Positions 1 to 5,758 of a stretch of 10,222 nt of DNA are shown one piece after another. The stretch is from Candidatus Peregrinibacteria bacterium (lineage in GTDB: Bacteria; Patescibacteriota; Gracilibacteria; Peribacterales; Peribacteraceae), in NCBI GenBank assembly GCA_030638845.1, contig DAOWDW010000053.1, positions 1 to 10,222 on the forward strand, read 5' to 3'. The stretch's first letter is position 1. Each line of letters starts with the position of its first letter. A program made the position numbers and the translations under genes. Below the pieces are notes generated by a model. That model had not been told where the DNA came from and searched no databases. It saw only the letters and a program-made list of their open reading frames with translations.

Positions 1-734
1 TTCTTAAGTGCAAGCTCTACAGAATCTGCAAGACGAGACCTATTTGGATTAAGAGTATTTTCATCACTAATTTCTAAATCTCTAACAACCATACGGTCCA
101 CAACAATTTCTATTGTATGTTTTTTCTTCGGATCTAATTTAACTTCTTCATCTACAGTAACTATGCTTCCATCTATTCTCATTCTTACAAATCCTTCTCT
201 ACGAATAGCATCTATAATTCTTACATGTTCACCTTTTCGGTCTTCTACAATGGGAGCTAAAATAAATATTTTTATTCCATCTTCCATATCTGCAATTACA
301 TCTACAATTTGTGTAGAAGATTGCCTAGCAAGTACATTTCCACATTCACTACAGTGTACCTTTCCTACTTTTGCCCATAGTAAACGCATATAGTCGTATA
401 TTTCTGTAACTGTTCCTACTGTAGAACGTGGATTTCTAGGTGCAGTCTTTTGGTCTATGGAAATTGCTGGACTAAGTCCTTCTATACTTTCTACCTCTGG
501 TTTTTCCATTTGAGCGATAAATTGGCGTGCATATGCGCTTAAACTTTCAACATATCGTCTCTGTCCCTCTGCAAAAATGGTATCAAATGCTAAAGATGAC
601 TTTCCAGAGCCAGAAAGTCCAGTTATTACCGTAAGTTTATTACGGGGTATTTCTACATCTATATTCTTAAGATTGTGCATTTTAGCGCCTTTTACGATTA
701 TTTTTCCGTGTCCTGAGTTTGTCAAAGGATCCAT
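1..734 (-). CDS. uvrA: UvrA, excinuclease ABC subunit A (N-terminal part, cut by window edge)
   Basis: This is the DNA-damage recognition ATPase of nucleotide excision repair, which acts in the cytoplasm with UvrB. The 244 codons visible are about a quarter of the usual length of roughly 940 residues, and the frame is open to the window edge. Translation shows the first ATP-binding half: Walker [10 protein letters not shown] at residues 39-47, then [34 protein letters not shown] and [15 protein letters not shown], all hallmark UvrA stretches. Further on are a CSEC pair near residue 125 and RKGEH and [12 protein letters not shown]. The start is the ATG at 734-732, giving [11 protein letters not shown], about eight residues longer at the N-terminus than E. 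coli UvrA. The next Met, at residue 19, would cut into conserved sequence. No Shine-Dalgarno sequence precedes the ATG and no good -10 box is seen. It is divergent from ribE. Function is confident. Confidence 0.96.
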   Translation of the reverse strand, partial: MDPLTNSGHGKIIVKGAKMHNLKNIDVEIPRNKLTVITGLSGSGKSSLAFDTIFAEGQRRYVESLSAYARQFIAQMEKPEVESIEGLSPAISIDQKTAPRNPRSTVGTVTEIYDYMRLLWAKVGKVHCSECGNVLARQSSTQIVDVIADMEDGIKIFILAPIVEDRKGEHVRIIDAIRREGFVRMRIDGSIVTVDEEVKLDPKKKHTIEIVVDRMVVRDLEISDENTLNPNRSRLADSVELALK

Positions 735-760
735 ATAGATTTTTTGGAATAACAAAAAAA

Positions 761-794
761 TGCGCATAGCGCGCTTCGGCGCTTGAGCGTAGCA
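761..794. repeat. GC-rich palindromic element
   Basis: This is a short GC-rich island in AT-rich surroundings. AGCGC (768-772) pairs with GCGCT (779-783) around a GCTTCG loop, and an adjacent GCGC-ATA-GCGC palindrome lies beside a run of A residues. Read on the minus strand, that second hairpin is followed by seven T residues, so it could be a weak terminator or attenuator upstream of uvrA. The reverse complement of its right part (780-794) matches 14 of 15 bases at 3746-3760, the 3' end of the SLH gene. It may be a degenerate REP-like element. Confidence 0.4.
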
Positions 795-950
795 AAAAGA
801 TAGCCTACTGTCTAGGGTAGAGGAGTAAATTAGTTGAGATTAATGCTAATGAAGGGTCAAGAGAAAATTGTCTGGAGAAAATAAATTCTCTAAAAAAATA
901 TTTTCTCTGTTATTTACATAATAAACCATCAAAAAAATGCTTCTTAAGCA

Positions 951-1007
951 CCTTCCTCTCCCGCCCCACTTCGCCAAGGCTACGAGAGGGCAGGCCGGGA
1001 GGAGAAG
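951..1007. repeat. GC-rich imperfect inverted repeat
   Basis: The left arm CTTCCTCTCCCGCC (952-965) and right arm GGCCGGGAGGAGAAG (993-1007) are complementary apart from a few positions. An inner pair, CCTCTC (955-960) with GAGAGG (984-989), gives a competing fold. The centre reads CTTCGCCAAGGCTACGAG. The base composition differs sharply from the flanks, which suggests an inserted palindromic element. No T-tract follows on the plus strand. Confidence 0.45.
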
Positions 1008-1043
1008 TAGTCTATGTATTGTTATATTGTTTTATTTCATCAC

Positions 1044-1052
1044 TGCTACAAT
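1044..1052 (+). promoter_or_regulatory. Extended -10 promoter of ribE, leaderless spacing
   Basis: TG-C-TACAAT is an extended -10 element. The hexamer at 1047-1052 ends 6 bases before the ATG at 1059, so transcription would start at or next to the A of the start codon. No convincing -35 box is seen at 16-18 bases, as is tolerated for extended -10 promoters. The identical 9-mer precedes the AIM24-family gene. Confidence 0.6.
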
Positions 1053-1058
1053 TAAATT

Positions 1059-1634
1059 ATGTTCACTGGAATTATAGAATCAACGGCAAAAGTATTAAAT
1101 ATTACTAATTCATCACTTTATGTTGAGCGACCTATATTCTTTGATGATATTCGCATAGGATCAAGCATATGTGTAAATGGAGTGTGTTTGTCCGTAATTA
1201 AATTTGATGATGAAAGTATGTCTTTTTATGTATTAAAAGAAACTATGAATAAATCTTCACTTGGATTATTAAAACAGGGATCTAAAGTGAATTTAGAAAG
1301 AGCACTTAAGGCAGATGGCCGATTTGAAGGTCACGTTGTTCAAGGTCACACCGAAGGAGTAGGGGAGGTAACTCAAATTCCAGATGGTGAATCTGAAGTT
1401 TTAATGATCCAGATGCCAAAAGAATTGAGTAAATATTGTGTACAAAAAGGAAGCATTGCACTAGATGGAGTGTCACTAACTATCGCATCTTTAGATCAAG
1501 ATTCAGTTAGTGTCGCACTTATTCCTCATACTCTAGAAAACACTACTTTAGGATCAAAAAAAATAGGGGATAAGGTTAATGTGGAGACGGATGTGCTGGG
1601 GAGATACGTAAGAAGTGAAGCAGTGGCACAGTAA
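1059..1634 (+). CDS. ribE: Riboflavin synthase, alpha subunit type
   Basis: It catalyses the last step of riboflavin synthesis, the dismutation of two 6,7-dimethyl-8-ribityllumazine molecules into riboflavin and a pyrimidinedione. At 191 residues it is close to the usual 200 or so, with the family's two tandem lumazine-binding barrels. Barrel 1 starts with the hallmark MFTGIIE and has GSSICVNGVCLSV (34-46). Barrel 2 contains GHVVQGHTEGVGEV (91-104), KGSIALDGVSLTIA (130-143) and IPHTLENTTLG (155-165), and the end reads NVETDVLGRYV (174-184). The ATG is fixed by the conserved MFTGIIE and sits 6 bases after a -10 element. The last codons and the TAA run into a CAGTAAAA-type repeat, so the extreme C-terminus (SEAVAQ) may be repeat-derived. 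It lies upstream of ribH on the same strand, with ribBA further on. Very confident. Confidence 0.97.
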   Translation: MFTGIIESTAKVLNITNSSLYVERPIFFDDIRIGSSICVNGVCLSVIKFDDESMSFYVLKETMNKSSLGLLKQGSKVNLERALKADGRFEGHVVQGHTEGVGEVTQIPDGESEVLMIQMPKELSKYCVQKGSIALDGVSLTIASLDQDSVSVALIPHTLENTTLGSKKIGDKVNVETDVLGRYVRSEAVAQ

Positions 1635-1698
1635 AACAGTAAAACAATGTATTACAATGTAACACAAACTAAATTCCTGTATTACAATGTAACACAGG
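1628..1698. repeat. Repeats at the ribE stop codon
   Basis: ACAGTAAAACAGT (1628-1640) overlaps the ribE stop codon and recurs exactly at 3767-3779 just after the SLH gene. It is followed by a 19-base direct repeat TGTATTACAATGTAACACA at 1648-1666 and 1678-1696. The second copy sits in a near-perfect palindrome (1676-1698, arms CCTGT/ACAGG with one mismatch inside). The palindrome could form a 3' hairpin for the ribE transcript, although no T-tract follows. Confidence 0.7.
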
Positions 1699-1714
1699 AA
1701 TAATCTCGAATATC

Positions 1715-1733
1715 GAATATCGAAATCCGAAAA
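1715..1733. repeat. 19-base direct repeat flanking ribH, copy 1
   Basis: GAATATCGAAATCCGAAAA occurs here and again, identically, at 2262-2280, so the two copies bracket ribH. The bases just before copy 1 (TCGAATATCGAATAT) show a short tandem expansion of the same word. It resembles a dispersed intergenic repeat rather than a terminal repeat of an insertion sequence, since no transposase lies between the copies. Confidence 0.7.
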
Positions 1734-1740
1734 TAATTTT

Positions 1741-1774
1741 TCCATTCATAATTCTTCATTCTTAATTCTCCATT
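1741..1774. repeat. Low-complexity ATTCTTCATTCTTAATTC-type repeat
   Basis: This T-rich tract of imperfect words (CATTCATAATTCTTCATTCTTAATTCTCCATTC, in three overlapping pieces) lies immediately upstream of the ribH promoter. Its 14-base core AATTCTTCATTCTT (1750-1763) occurs as an exact reverse complement at 6225-6238, inside the coding sequence of the 130-residue protein. Confidence 0.55.
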
Positions 1775-1777
1775 CCC

Positions 1778-1783
1778 TATACT
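1778..1783 (+). promoter_or_regulatory. Putative -10 box of ribH
   Basis: TATACT, the same hexamer used before the 774-residue SLH gene, is followed by six bases and then an in-frame ATC at 1790. That reproduces the spacing of the other leaderless-type starts in this window and is the main argument for placing the ribH start at 1790. No -35 box is recognised. Confidence 0.45.
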
Positions 1784-1789
1784 CAAATC

Positions 1790-2263
1790 ATCAAAAGCCA
1801 GAATCCTGCCACCATTATTCCAGAAAATGTAGATCCTTCATGGAAGATAGGAATAGTAGCGTCTTCATTCTACTTAGAAGTAATAGAAGGCTTAGTTAAG
1901 TCTGCAACCAAAACTTTAACAGATGCAGGCATACCATCAAACAATATAAAAAGAGTAGATGCACCTGGGTCTTTTGAAGTTCCACTTATAGGATCTGTTC
2001 TTGCAGAGGAAAAATCTGTAGATGCACTCATTGGACTCGGAATTATTATTGAAGGGGAAACACACCACGCTCATCTTCTAGCAGAACAATCTGCTAGGGG
2101 AATAATGGATGTACAGCTTAAATACAATATTCCTTTTGCATTTGAAATTATATATGTCGATTCATTGGATCAGGCTAAAGAAAGGATGGATAAAGGGGAA
2201 GAGGCTGCTAATAGTGTTCTTGTGTCGATGGAAACAATTAGTGAAATTAAATCCGAAATTTGA
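1790..2263 (+). CDS. ribH: 6,7-dimethyl-8-ribityllumazine synthase, non-canonical start
   Basis: It condenses 5-amino-6-ribitylamino-uracil with dihydroxybutanone phosphate to give the substrate of RibE. The frame reads KIGIVASSFY, RVDAPGSFEVP, ALIGLGIIIEGETHHAHLL, QSARGIMDVQLKYNIPFAF, then QAKERMDKGEEAANS. These match lumazine synthase, including the His of the GETxH motif and the late ER pair. From 1790 it is 157 residues, a normal family length. No ATG, GTG or TTG exists in frame between the upstream TAA (1763-1765) and the conserved core. The possible starts are ATT (1772), ATC (1787) or ATC (1790), and 1790 is favoured by the -10 spacing. The stop TGA overlaps a dispersed repeat, so the C-terminal IKSEI is probably repeat-derived. 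GETxH plus ERxDxG recalls archaeal lumazine synthases. Identity is confident; the start is not. Confidence 0.9.
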   Translation: MKSQNPATIIPENVDPSWKIGIVASSFYLEVIEGLVKSATKTLTDAGIPSNNIKRVDAPGSFEVPLIGSVLAEEKSVDALIGLGIIIEGETHHAHLLAEQSARGIMDVQLKYNIPFAFEIIYVDSLDQAKERMDKGEEAANSVLVSMETISEIKSEI

Positions 2264-2280
2264 ATATCGAAATCCGAAAA
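2262..2280. repeat. 19-base direct repeat flanking ribH, copy 2
   Basis: This is identical to 1715-1733 and begins inside the ribH stop codon. The preceding bases AAATCCGAAATTT, which are coding, and the following AGAATTTCGAGATTT belong to the same family of words. The repeat therefore appears to have overwritten or fused with the end of ribH. Confidence 0.7.
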
Positions 2281-2385
2281 ATAAAATTACATCAGAATTT
2301 CGAGATTTGGGTTTTGCAATGATATTAATAACTGCCACTTGTTATTTATACATGTAGGGCGGTACTATACACAGTATCCCTTCCT

Positions 2386-2391
2386 TATAAT
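2386..2391 (+). promoter_or_regulatory. TATAAT box just upstream of the SLH gene
   Basis: A perfect TATAAT lies only 3 bases before the ATG at 2395. That is closer than the 6-7 bases at the other starts, so a transcript made from it would begin inside the start codon. Either the real -10 is another hexamer, such as TATACA at 2366-2371, or this AT-rich tract serves translation initiation instead. The assignment is weak. Confidence 0.3.
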
Positions 2392-2394
2392 ATA

Positions 2395-3756
2395 ATGAGA
2401 AAAATTAAAATTTCGGTGGTGACTATGTGTTGCCTAGCAATGAGCTCTACAGTTGTATCTGCGGCTGTGTTTCCAGATGTTCCAGATGGTCACATATTTC
2501 AGCAGTCTGTTGAGCAGTTATTTTCATCCGGTATTATCGGGGGAAACCCAAATGGATTATTTTTACCGAATAATGCGGTAAACAGAGCGGAAATGCTTAA
2601 AATGCTTTATAAGGCAGCCGGTAAAAATGCAGACCAATCTAGTGTTAATTGTTTTTCAGATGTTGTGTCTGGGAGTTGGTATGAGTCTTATGTTTGTGAT
2701 GCAGCAGCGAATGGGCATGTAAATGGATATGGAGACAAAACATTTAAGCCAGCAAAAGAAGTAAATAAAGTAGAGGCATTAAAAATGATTACCAATATAT
2801 TAGATATTGAAGTAGATGAAATATCTACAGAAGATAGAGATACAATAAAATTTGTAGATGTATCTACTTCCGCTTGGTACACAAAATATTTATATGCCTC
2901 ATTCCAGAAGGGTATTCTCCCTATTCCTGGGCATGGAGGGTCACACTTCTTCCCAGATTCACCTCTTTTAAGAGGAGAAGCAGCTGCATATATTTACAAT
3001 GCACTTTTTGTTGAATTAAAGGAGGGGAGAGAAGAATCTTCCTCAAGTAGTAATGACAGTTCCAACAATGATTCATCTTCATCCACAAATAATGTATCTT
3101 CTGCTACTTCATCTTCTTCTAGAATAACAAGTACAGAGGTGCCAGCAGATTTTCCTTTTGATAAAACTGGAAAATTTGATGATAAACAATCATATTCTTA
3201 TATGTTTACATTGGATGAGGTTAAAACAATGTTTATAGATAGTTCGGTGAATGTAGGCGGGCTTACATGTAGATTATATTTACTTCCTGAAAGTGGTTTT
3301 TCAGAAGAATATTATTTAGGACATGAAGAAGGGAAAAATTGTTTCTTATTAGTTACTCTTCCAGAAGGGGATTATCAACTTCAGTTAAAGCCTACAGTTG
3401 CAGATACAACATTTGCAGTAGAGACAATTGAGTCTACTGGTGATAATAATGATGGATTTAGAGATGCAAAAAGACTTCTTAAAGGAGTTCCAAAGTCTGC
3501 AGTTTTAGGATCTGGAGATATTCAAGATTTCTATATGTTTGAAGTTACAAGTGAAACTATTATGACTTTAGAAAGTACAAATCCACTTGAGGTTGGATGC
3601 AGTATATTTCCAATGAGCAATGTAGATTTGTTTGGATTTTCTGGACCAGAATGTAATCAATCATATTCTTATCCTCCAGGGACTTATTATGTTTCTGTAG
3701 GTAGAACTATAGCTACTAGAACGTCGCAGAAGAGCTATACGCTTATGCTACGCTAA
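2395..3756 (+). CDS. Secreted protein with three SLH domains and PPC-like C-terminus
   Basis: This is probably a cell-surface protein held to the envelope by its SLH domains. A signal peptide spans residues 1-23 (cleavage likely after VVSA). Three SLH repeats follow at about 25-74, 86-136 and 152-204, with typical FPDVPDGHIF, AVNRAEMLKML, FSDVVSGSWY, GYGDKTFKPAKEVNKVEALKM and FVDVSTSAWY stretches. A Ser/Asn-rich linker (about 214-247) leads to two beta-rich modules. The second (about 354-453) has the order GSGDIQDFYMFEV ... PPGTYYVSVG ... YTLMLR seen in pre-peptidase C-terminal (PPC) domains, and the first (about 254-340) looks related (LPEGDYQLQL). No enzyme domain is seen. The gene sits between ribH and ribBA with no apparent link to riboflavin. 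The last codons fall in a repeat-like sequence. No Shine-Dalgarno sequence is present. Confidence 0.9.
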   Translation: MRKIKISVVTMCCLAMSSTVVSAAVFPDVPDGHIFQQSVEQLFSSGIIGGNPNGLFLPNNAVNRAEMLKMLYKAAGKNADQSSVNCFSDVVSGSWYESYVCDAAANGHVNGYGDKTFKPAKEVNKVEALKMITNILDIEVDEISTEDRDTIKFVDVSTSAWYTKYLYASFQKGILPIPGHGGSHFFPDSPLLRGEAAAYIYNALFVELKEGREESSSSSNDSSNNDSSSSTNNVSSATSSSSRITSTEVPADFPFDKTGKFDDKQSYSYMFTLDEVKTMFIDSSVNVGGLTCRLYLLPESGFSEEYYLGHEEGKNCFLLVTLPEGDYQLQLKPTVADTTFAVETIESTGDNNDGFRDAKRLLKGVPKSAVLGSGDIQDFYMFEVTSETIMTLESTNPLEVGCSIFPMSNVDLFGFSGPECNQSYSYPPGTYYVSVGRTIATRTSQKSYTLMLR

Positions 3757-3860
3757 AGCGAGTGAAACAGTAAAACAGTGAAATAAGTGAAGCAATTTGT
3801 ATTTAGCTTCACAAATTGCTTGCGTATTGCTTCATTGTTTTATTGCTTCATTGTTTCATT
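3746..3860. repeat. Repeats and hairpin at the 3' end of the SLH gene
   Basis: TGCTACGCTAAAGCG (3746-3760), which includes the stop codon, matches 14 of 15 bases of the reverse complement of 780-794. ACAGTAAAACAGT (3767-3779) repeats the ribE 3' motif. An 11-base stem AAGCAATTTGT (3790-3800) with ACAAATTGCTT (3811-3821) has a 10-base loop. Outside it, GTGAAACAGTAAAACAGTG on the left loosely complements TTCATTGTTTTATTGC and CATTGTTTCA on the right, so the whole block can fold as one long imperfect hairpin. A T-rich run (3861-3877) follows, so it may act as a terminator. Confidence 0.6.
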
Positions 3861-3883
3861 TATTATATTTTTCTTTCCTAACC

Positions 3884-3889
3884 TATCAT
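3884..3889 (+). promoter_or_regulatory. Putative -10 box of ribBA
   Basis: TATCAT ends 7 bases before the ATG at 3897, the leaderless spacing seen at other genes here. No extended TG and no clear -35 are present, so the match is weaker than those before ribE or the AIM24-family gene. Confidence 0.4.
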
Positions 3890-3896
3890 CATATTA

Positions 3897-5111
3897 ATGA
3901 TTAATAATCTCTCTTCAATTCCACAGGCTATAGACGAATTACGAAACGGTAAAATGATAATAGTAGTAGATGATGAAGATCGTGAAAACGAAGGTGATTT
4001 AATAATGCCTGCAGAACTAATAACAGAAGAACAAATGTCTTTTGTTATTAGACATACAAGTGGAATAGTATTTTTTGCATGTTCTAATTCCATTGCAGAT
4101 AAATTAGAGCTTCCTCCAATGGTAAAAATTAATACTGCAAAAAGAGAAACTCCGTTTACCGTAAGTATAGAAGCTGCTGAGGGAGTAGATACTGGAGTTT
4201 CTGCAAAAGACAGAGTGCATACAATTCATACAGCTATTAAAGAAACTGCTAGACCAGAAGATCTTTCTCGTCCAGGACATGTATTTCCACTTAGAGCTAA
4301 AGATGGAGGTGTGTTAGTTAGAGCAGGGCATACAGAAGCTTCTGTAGATCTTATGAAACTTTCTGGTTTATGTCATGGAGCTGTAGGAGCAGAACTTATG
4401 AATGATAATGGAACAATGATGAGACTTCCTGATTTAAAAATGTTTGCAGAAAAAAATGATTTAATAATTATTTCAATTGCAGATTTAATTGCGTACAGAC
4501 AAAAAAATGAAACACTAATTAGGAAAGAATCTGAAAGTAAATTAGAAACTTCAACAGGTAGTTGGAAAATAATTATTTATACAGATAGCATAAAAAATAA
4601 AGAACATGTTGCACTTGTAAAAGGAAAAATAAATTCCACTCAACCAACACTTGTTAGAGTTCACTCGCAATGTTTTACGGGTGATGTATTAAAATCAAAA
4701 CATTGTGACTGCGGAGAGCAACTTAAAATGAGTATGGAAAAAATCGAAAAAGAAGGTACAGGAATTGTTTTATATCTTAAACAAGAAGGTAGAGGAATTG
4801 GTCTTGCAAAAAAAATCGAAGCATACAATTTGCAATGTGAAAAAGGTCTAGATACCGTAGAGGCAAATTTGGAAATAGGCTTTGCAGATGATTTGAGGGA
4901 TTATGGGATTGGTGCACAAATTCTTAAGAGTTTAGGGGTATGCAATATGCGGCTCCTTACCAATAATCCAAGGAAAATAGTAGGCTTAAAAGGTTTTGGT
5001 TTGCACATAGTTGAGCAAGTTTCTATAGAGTATGAAGGGTGCAATTTTTTACAAAAAAAATACTTAAAAACTAAAAAAGAAAAACTTGGGCATAAAATTC
5101 GTAGCGCATAA
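3897..5111 (+). CDS. ribBA: Bifunctional DHBP synthase / GTP cyclohydrolase II
   Basis: This fused enzyme supplies both branches of riboflavin synthesis. The N-terminal RibB half (about 1-202) makes 3,4-dihydroxy-2-butanone 4-phosphate from ribulose 5-phosphate. It shows DDEDRENEGDLIMPAE (25-40), RHTSGIVFF, RPGHVFPLRA and AGHTEASVDL (143-152). The C-terminal RibA half (about 220-404) opens GTP. It has the zinc cysteines C259, C270 and C272 (QCFTGD, HCDCGEQL), YLKQEGRGIGL, DTVEANLEIGFA, the DDLRDY arginine and RLLTNNPRK. The 404 residues are full family length. One oddity is HSQC, where the family usually has HSEC next to the first zinc cysteine; in RibB, LCHGAVGAEL replaces the more usual PAGV(I/L)CE(I/L). 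It is separated from ribE and ribH by the SLH gene and appears to have its own promoter. Very confident. Confidence 0.97.
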   Translation: MINNLSSIPQAIDELRNGKMIIVVDDEDRENEGDLIMPAELITEEQMSFVIRHTSGIVFFACSNSIADKLELPPMVKINTAKRETPFTVSIEAAEGVDTGVSAKDRVHTIHTAIKETARPEDLSRPGHVFPLRAKDGGVLVRAGHTEASVDLMKLSGLCHGAVGAELMNDNGTMMRLPDLKMFAEKNDLIIISIADLIAYRQKNETLIRKESESKLETSTGSWKIIIYTDSIKNKEHVALVKGKINSTQPTLVRVHSQCFTGDVLKSKHCDCGEQLKMSMEKIEKEGTGIVLYLKQEGRGIGLAKKIEAYNLQCEKGLDTVEANLEIGFADDLRDYGIGAQILKSLGVCNMRLLTNNPRKIVGLKGFGLHIVEQVSIEYEGCNFLQKKYLKTKKEKLGHKIRSA

Positions 5112-5169
5112 AACATAACATTTTTATTTTACCGCTTTAAAAAACCCTTTGCGTTACAAAAAGAAAATG

Positions 5170-5175
5170 TAGAAT
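5170..5175 (+). promoter_or_regulatory. Possible -10 box for the H1-like gene
   Basis: TAGAAT lies about 37 bases before the ATG, with a loose TTGCGT 15 bases upstream of it. This would give a short untranslated leader of roughly 30 bases, unlike the leaderless-type genes nearby. No ribosome-binding sequence is seen. It is a weak call. Confidence 0.2.
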
Positions 5176-5211
5176 TTTTAATAATAACTTAACCCTTCCC
5201 CCATTTTAAAT

Positions 5212-5574
5212 ATGTCACCAGTAAAAAAAGCCAAAAAAAAGACGGCAAAAAGGAAGACTGTCAAAAAGCCAGTTAGAAAAACTGCACGAAAAGCAGTGAA
5301 GCGCGCAACTGCACGCAAGTCTCCTGCAAAAAAGAAACCAGCTAAGAAAAAAGTAGCAAAAAAGAAAGTTGCTAAGAAACCAGCAAAAAGAAAAGTAGCA
5401 AAAAAGAAAGTTGCTAAGAAGCCAGCAAAAAGAAAAGTTGCTAGGAAACCAGCTAAGAAAAAAGTAACTAAAAAGAAAGTTGCTAGGAAACCAGCCAAGA
5501 AGAAAACAACAAAAAGGAAAGTTGCTAAAAGACCTACAAAAACTAAGAGGAAAGCAACAAAGAAAAGGAGATAA
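5212..5574 (+). CDS. Histone H1-like lysine/alanine-rich DNA-binding protein
   Basis: This 120-residue protein is made almost wholly of Lys, Ala, Arg, Val, Pro and Thr. It has no acidic and no aromatic residue, so it is extremely basic and should be disordered when free. From about residue 46 it is a tandem repeat of a 14-residue unit like VAKKPAKRKVAKKK. Such proteins resemble the C-terminal tail of histone H1 and bacterial H1-like proteins (HctB and AlgP types) and bind DNA or RNA through charge; a nucleoid-compacting role is inference from that likeness. The ATG at 5212 gives MSPVKKAKKK. A strong terminator follows, so the gene ends its transcription unit. The opposite strand is also open but encodes only an F/L-rich artefact. 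Confidence 0.85.
   Translation: MSPVKKAKKKTAKRKTVKKPVRKTARKAVKRATARKSPAKKKPAKKKVAKKKVAKKPAKRKVAKKKVAKKPAKRKVARKPAKKKVTKKKVARKPAKKKTTKRKVAKRPTKTKRKATKKRR
5368..5508 (+). repeat. 42-base tandem repeat inside the H1-like gene
   Basis: Units beginning GTTGCTAAGAAACCAGCA or GTTGCTAGGAAACCAGC recur at full (42) or shortened (27) spacing. Each encodes VA(K/R)KPAK(R/K)K with or without V(A/T)KKK. Slippage or recombination could change the copy number without shifting the frame. Confidence 0.7.
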
Positions 5575-5589
5575 GTAGAAAACAAAATT

Positions 5590-5616
5590 CGCCTCGAGTA
5601 ATCGGGGCGTTTTTTT
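5590..5616 (+). terminator. Rho-independent terminator after the H1-like gene
   Basis: CGCCTCGA (5590-5597) pairs with TCGGGGCG (5602-5609), an 8-bp stem with one T-G wobble and a GTAA loop. Seven T residues follow at once (5610-5616). It begins 15 bases after the stop codon and is the clearest terminator in the window. Confidence 0.93.
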
Positions 5617-5638
5617 ATATTTATAAAAAAATCAAAAA

Positions 5639-5758
5639 ATGTATCAACAACTTCGCGAAGTTGGATTTGAAATTGTTTTTAGGTCTATAGCTATCTGCAA
5701 ACTAAAACGAGGGGCATTATCCTTCGGACGAAACTTTAGGTGTGTCTCCCCACGGTGA
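5639..5758 (+). CDS. Possible 39-residue small basic protein
   Basis: A short frame from ATG (5639) to TGA (5756-5758) encodes MYQQLREVGFEIVFRSIAIC followed by KLKRGALSFGRNFRCVSPR. It is rich in Arg and Lys with two Cys. It starts just downstream of the H1 terminator and has no ribosome-binding sequence; the nearest TATAAA (5622-5627) is 11 bases from the ATG. I do not recognise the family. The DNA begins with a perfect palindrome and may be a dispersed repeat or non-coding element rather than a gene. Low confidence. Confidence 0.2.
   Translation: MYQQLREVGFEIVFRSIAICKLKRGALSFGRNFRCVSPR
5648..5663. repeat. Perfect 16-base palindrome
   Basis: CAACTTCGCGAAGTTG is exactly self-complementary, with CTTCGCGAAG at its centre. 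It could bind a dimeric regulator or be the tip of an inserted palindromic repeat. No promoter that it would clearly control is seen. Confidence 0.6.

Larger units (their letters stand above)
735..1058. other. Intergenic region between uvrA and ribE with palindromes
   Basis: These 324 bases hold no coding frame I can support. They contain a GC-rich palindromic stretch near 761-794, a 9-base inverted repeat GAGAAAATA (875-883) with TATTTTCTC (899-907), and a second GC-rich palindromic island near 951-1007. The ribE promoter lies at the right end. The conserved FMN (RFN) riboswitch blocks were looked for and not found. Confidence 0.6.

Noticed and set aside
163..393. 76-residue plus-strand frame
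   Set aside because: It is antisense to uvrA, whose conserved motifs run through the whole stretch on the minus strand.
735..1058. FMN riboswitch upstream of ribE
   Set aside because: The conserved RFN blocks are not visible, and the likely transcription start is at the ATG, leaving no leader to hold a riboswitch.
2261..2263. UGA recoding as glycine (Gracilibacteria/SR1 code)
   Set aside because: The TGA ends RibH at a normal family length, and all other genes here are complete under the standard code without internal TGA.
1715..2280. Composite insertion sequence carrying ribH
   Set aside because: The direct repeats are short and there is no transposase or terminal inverted repeat between them.
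2109..2357. 82-residue plus-strand frame
   Set aside because: It overlaps the ribH core in another frame; the ribH frame carries the family motifs.
5178..5585. 135-residue minus-strand frame opposite the H1-like gene
   Set aside because: Its F/L/A-rich repetitive sequence is the mirror of lysine codons, and the plus frame is followed by a proper terminator.
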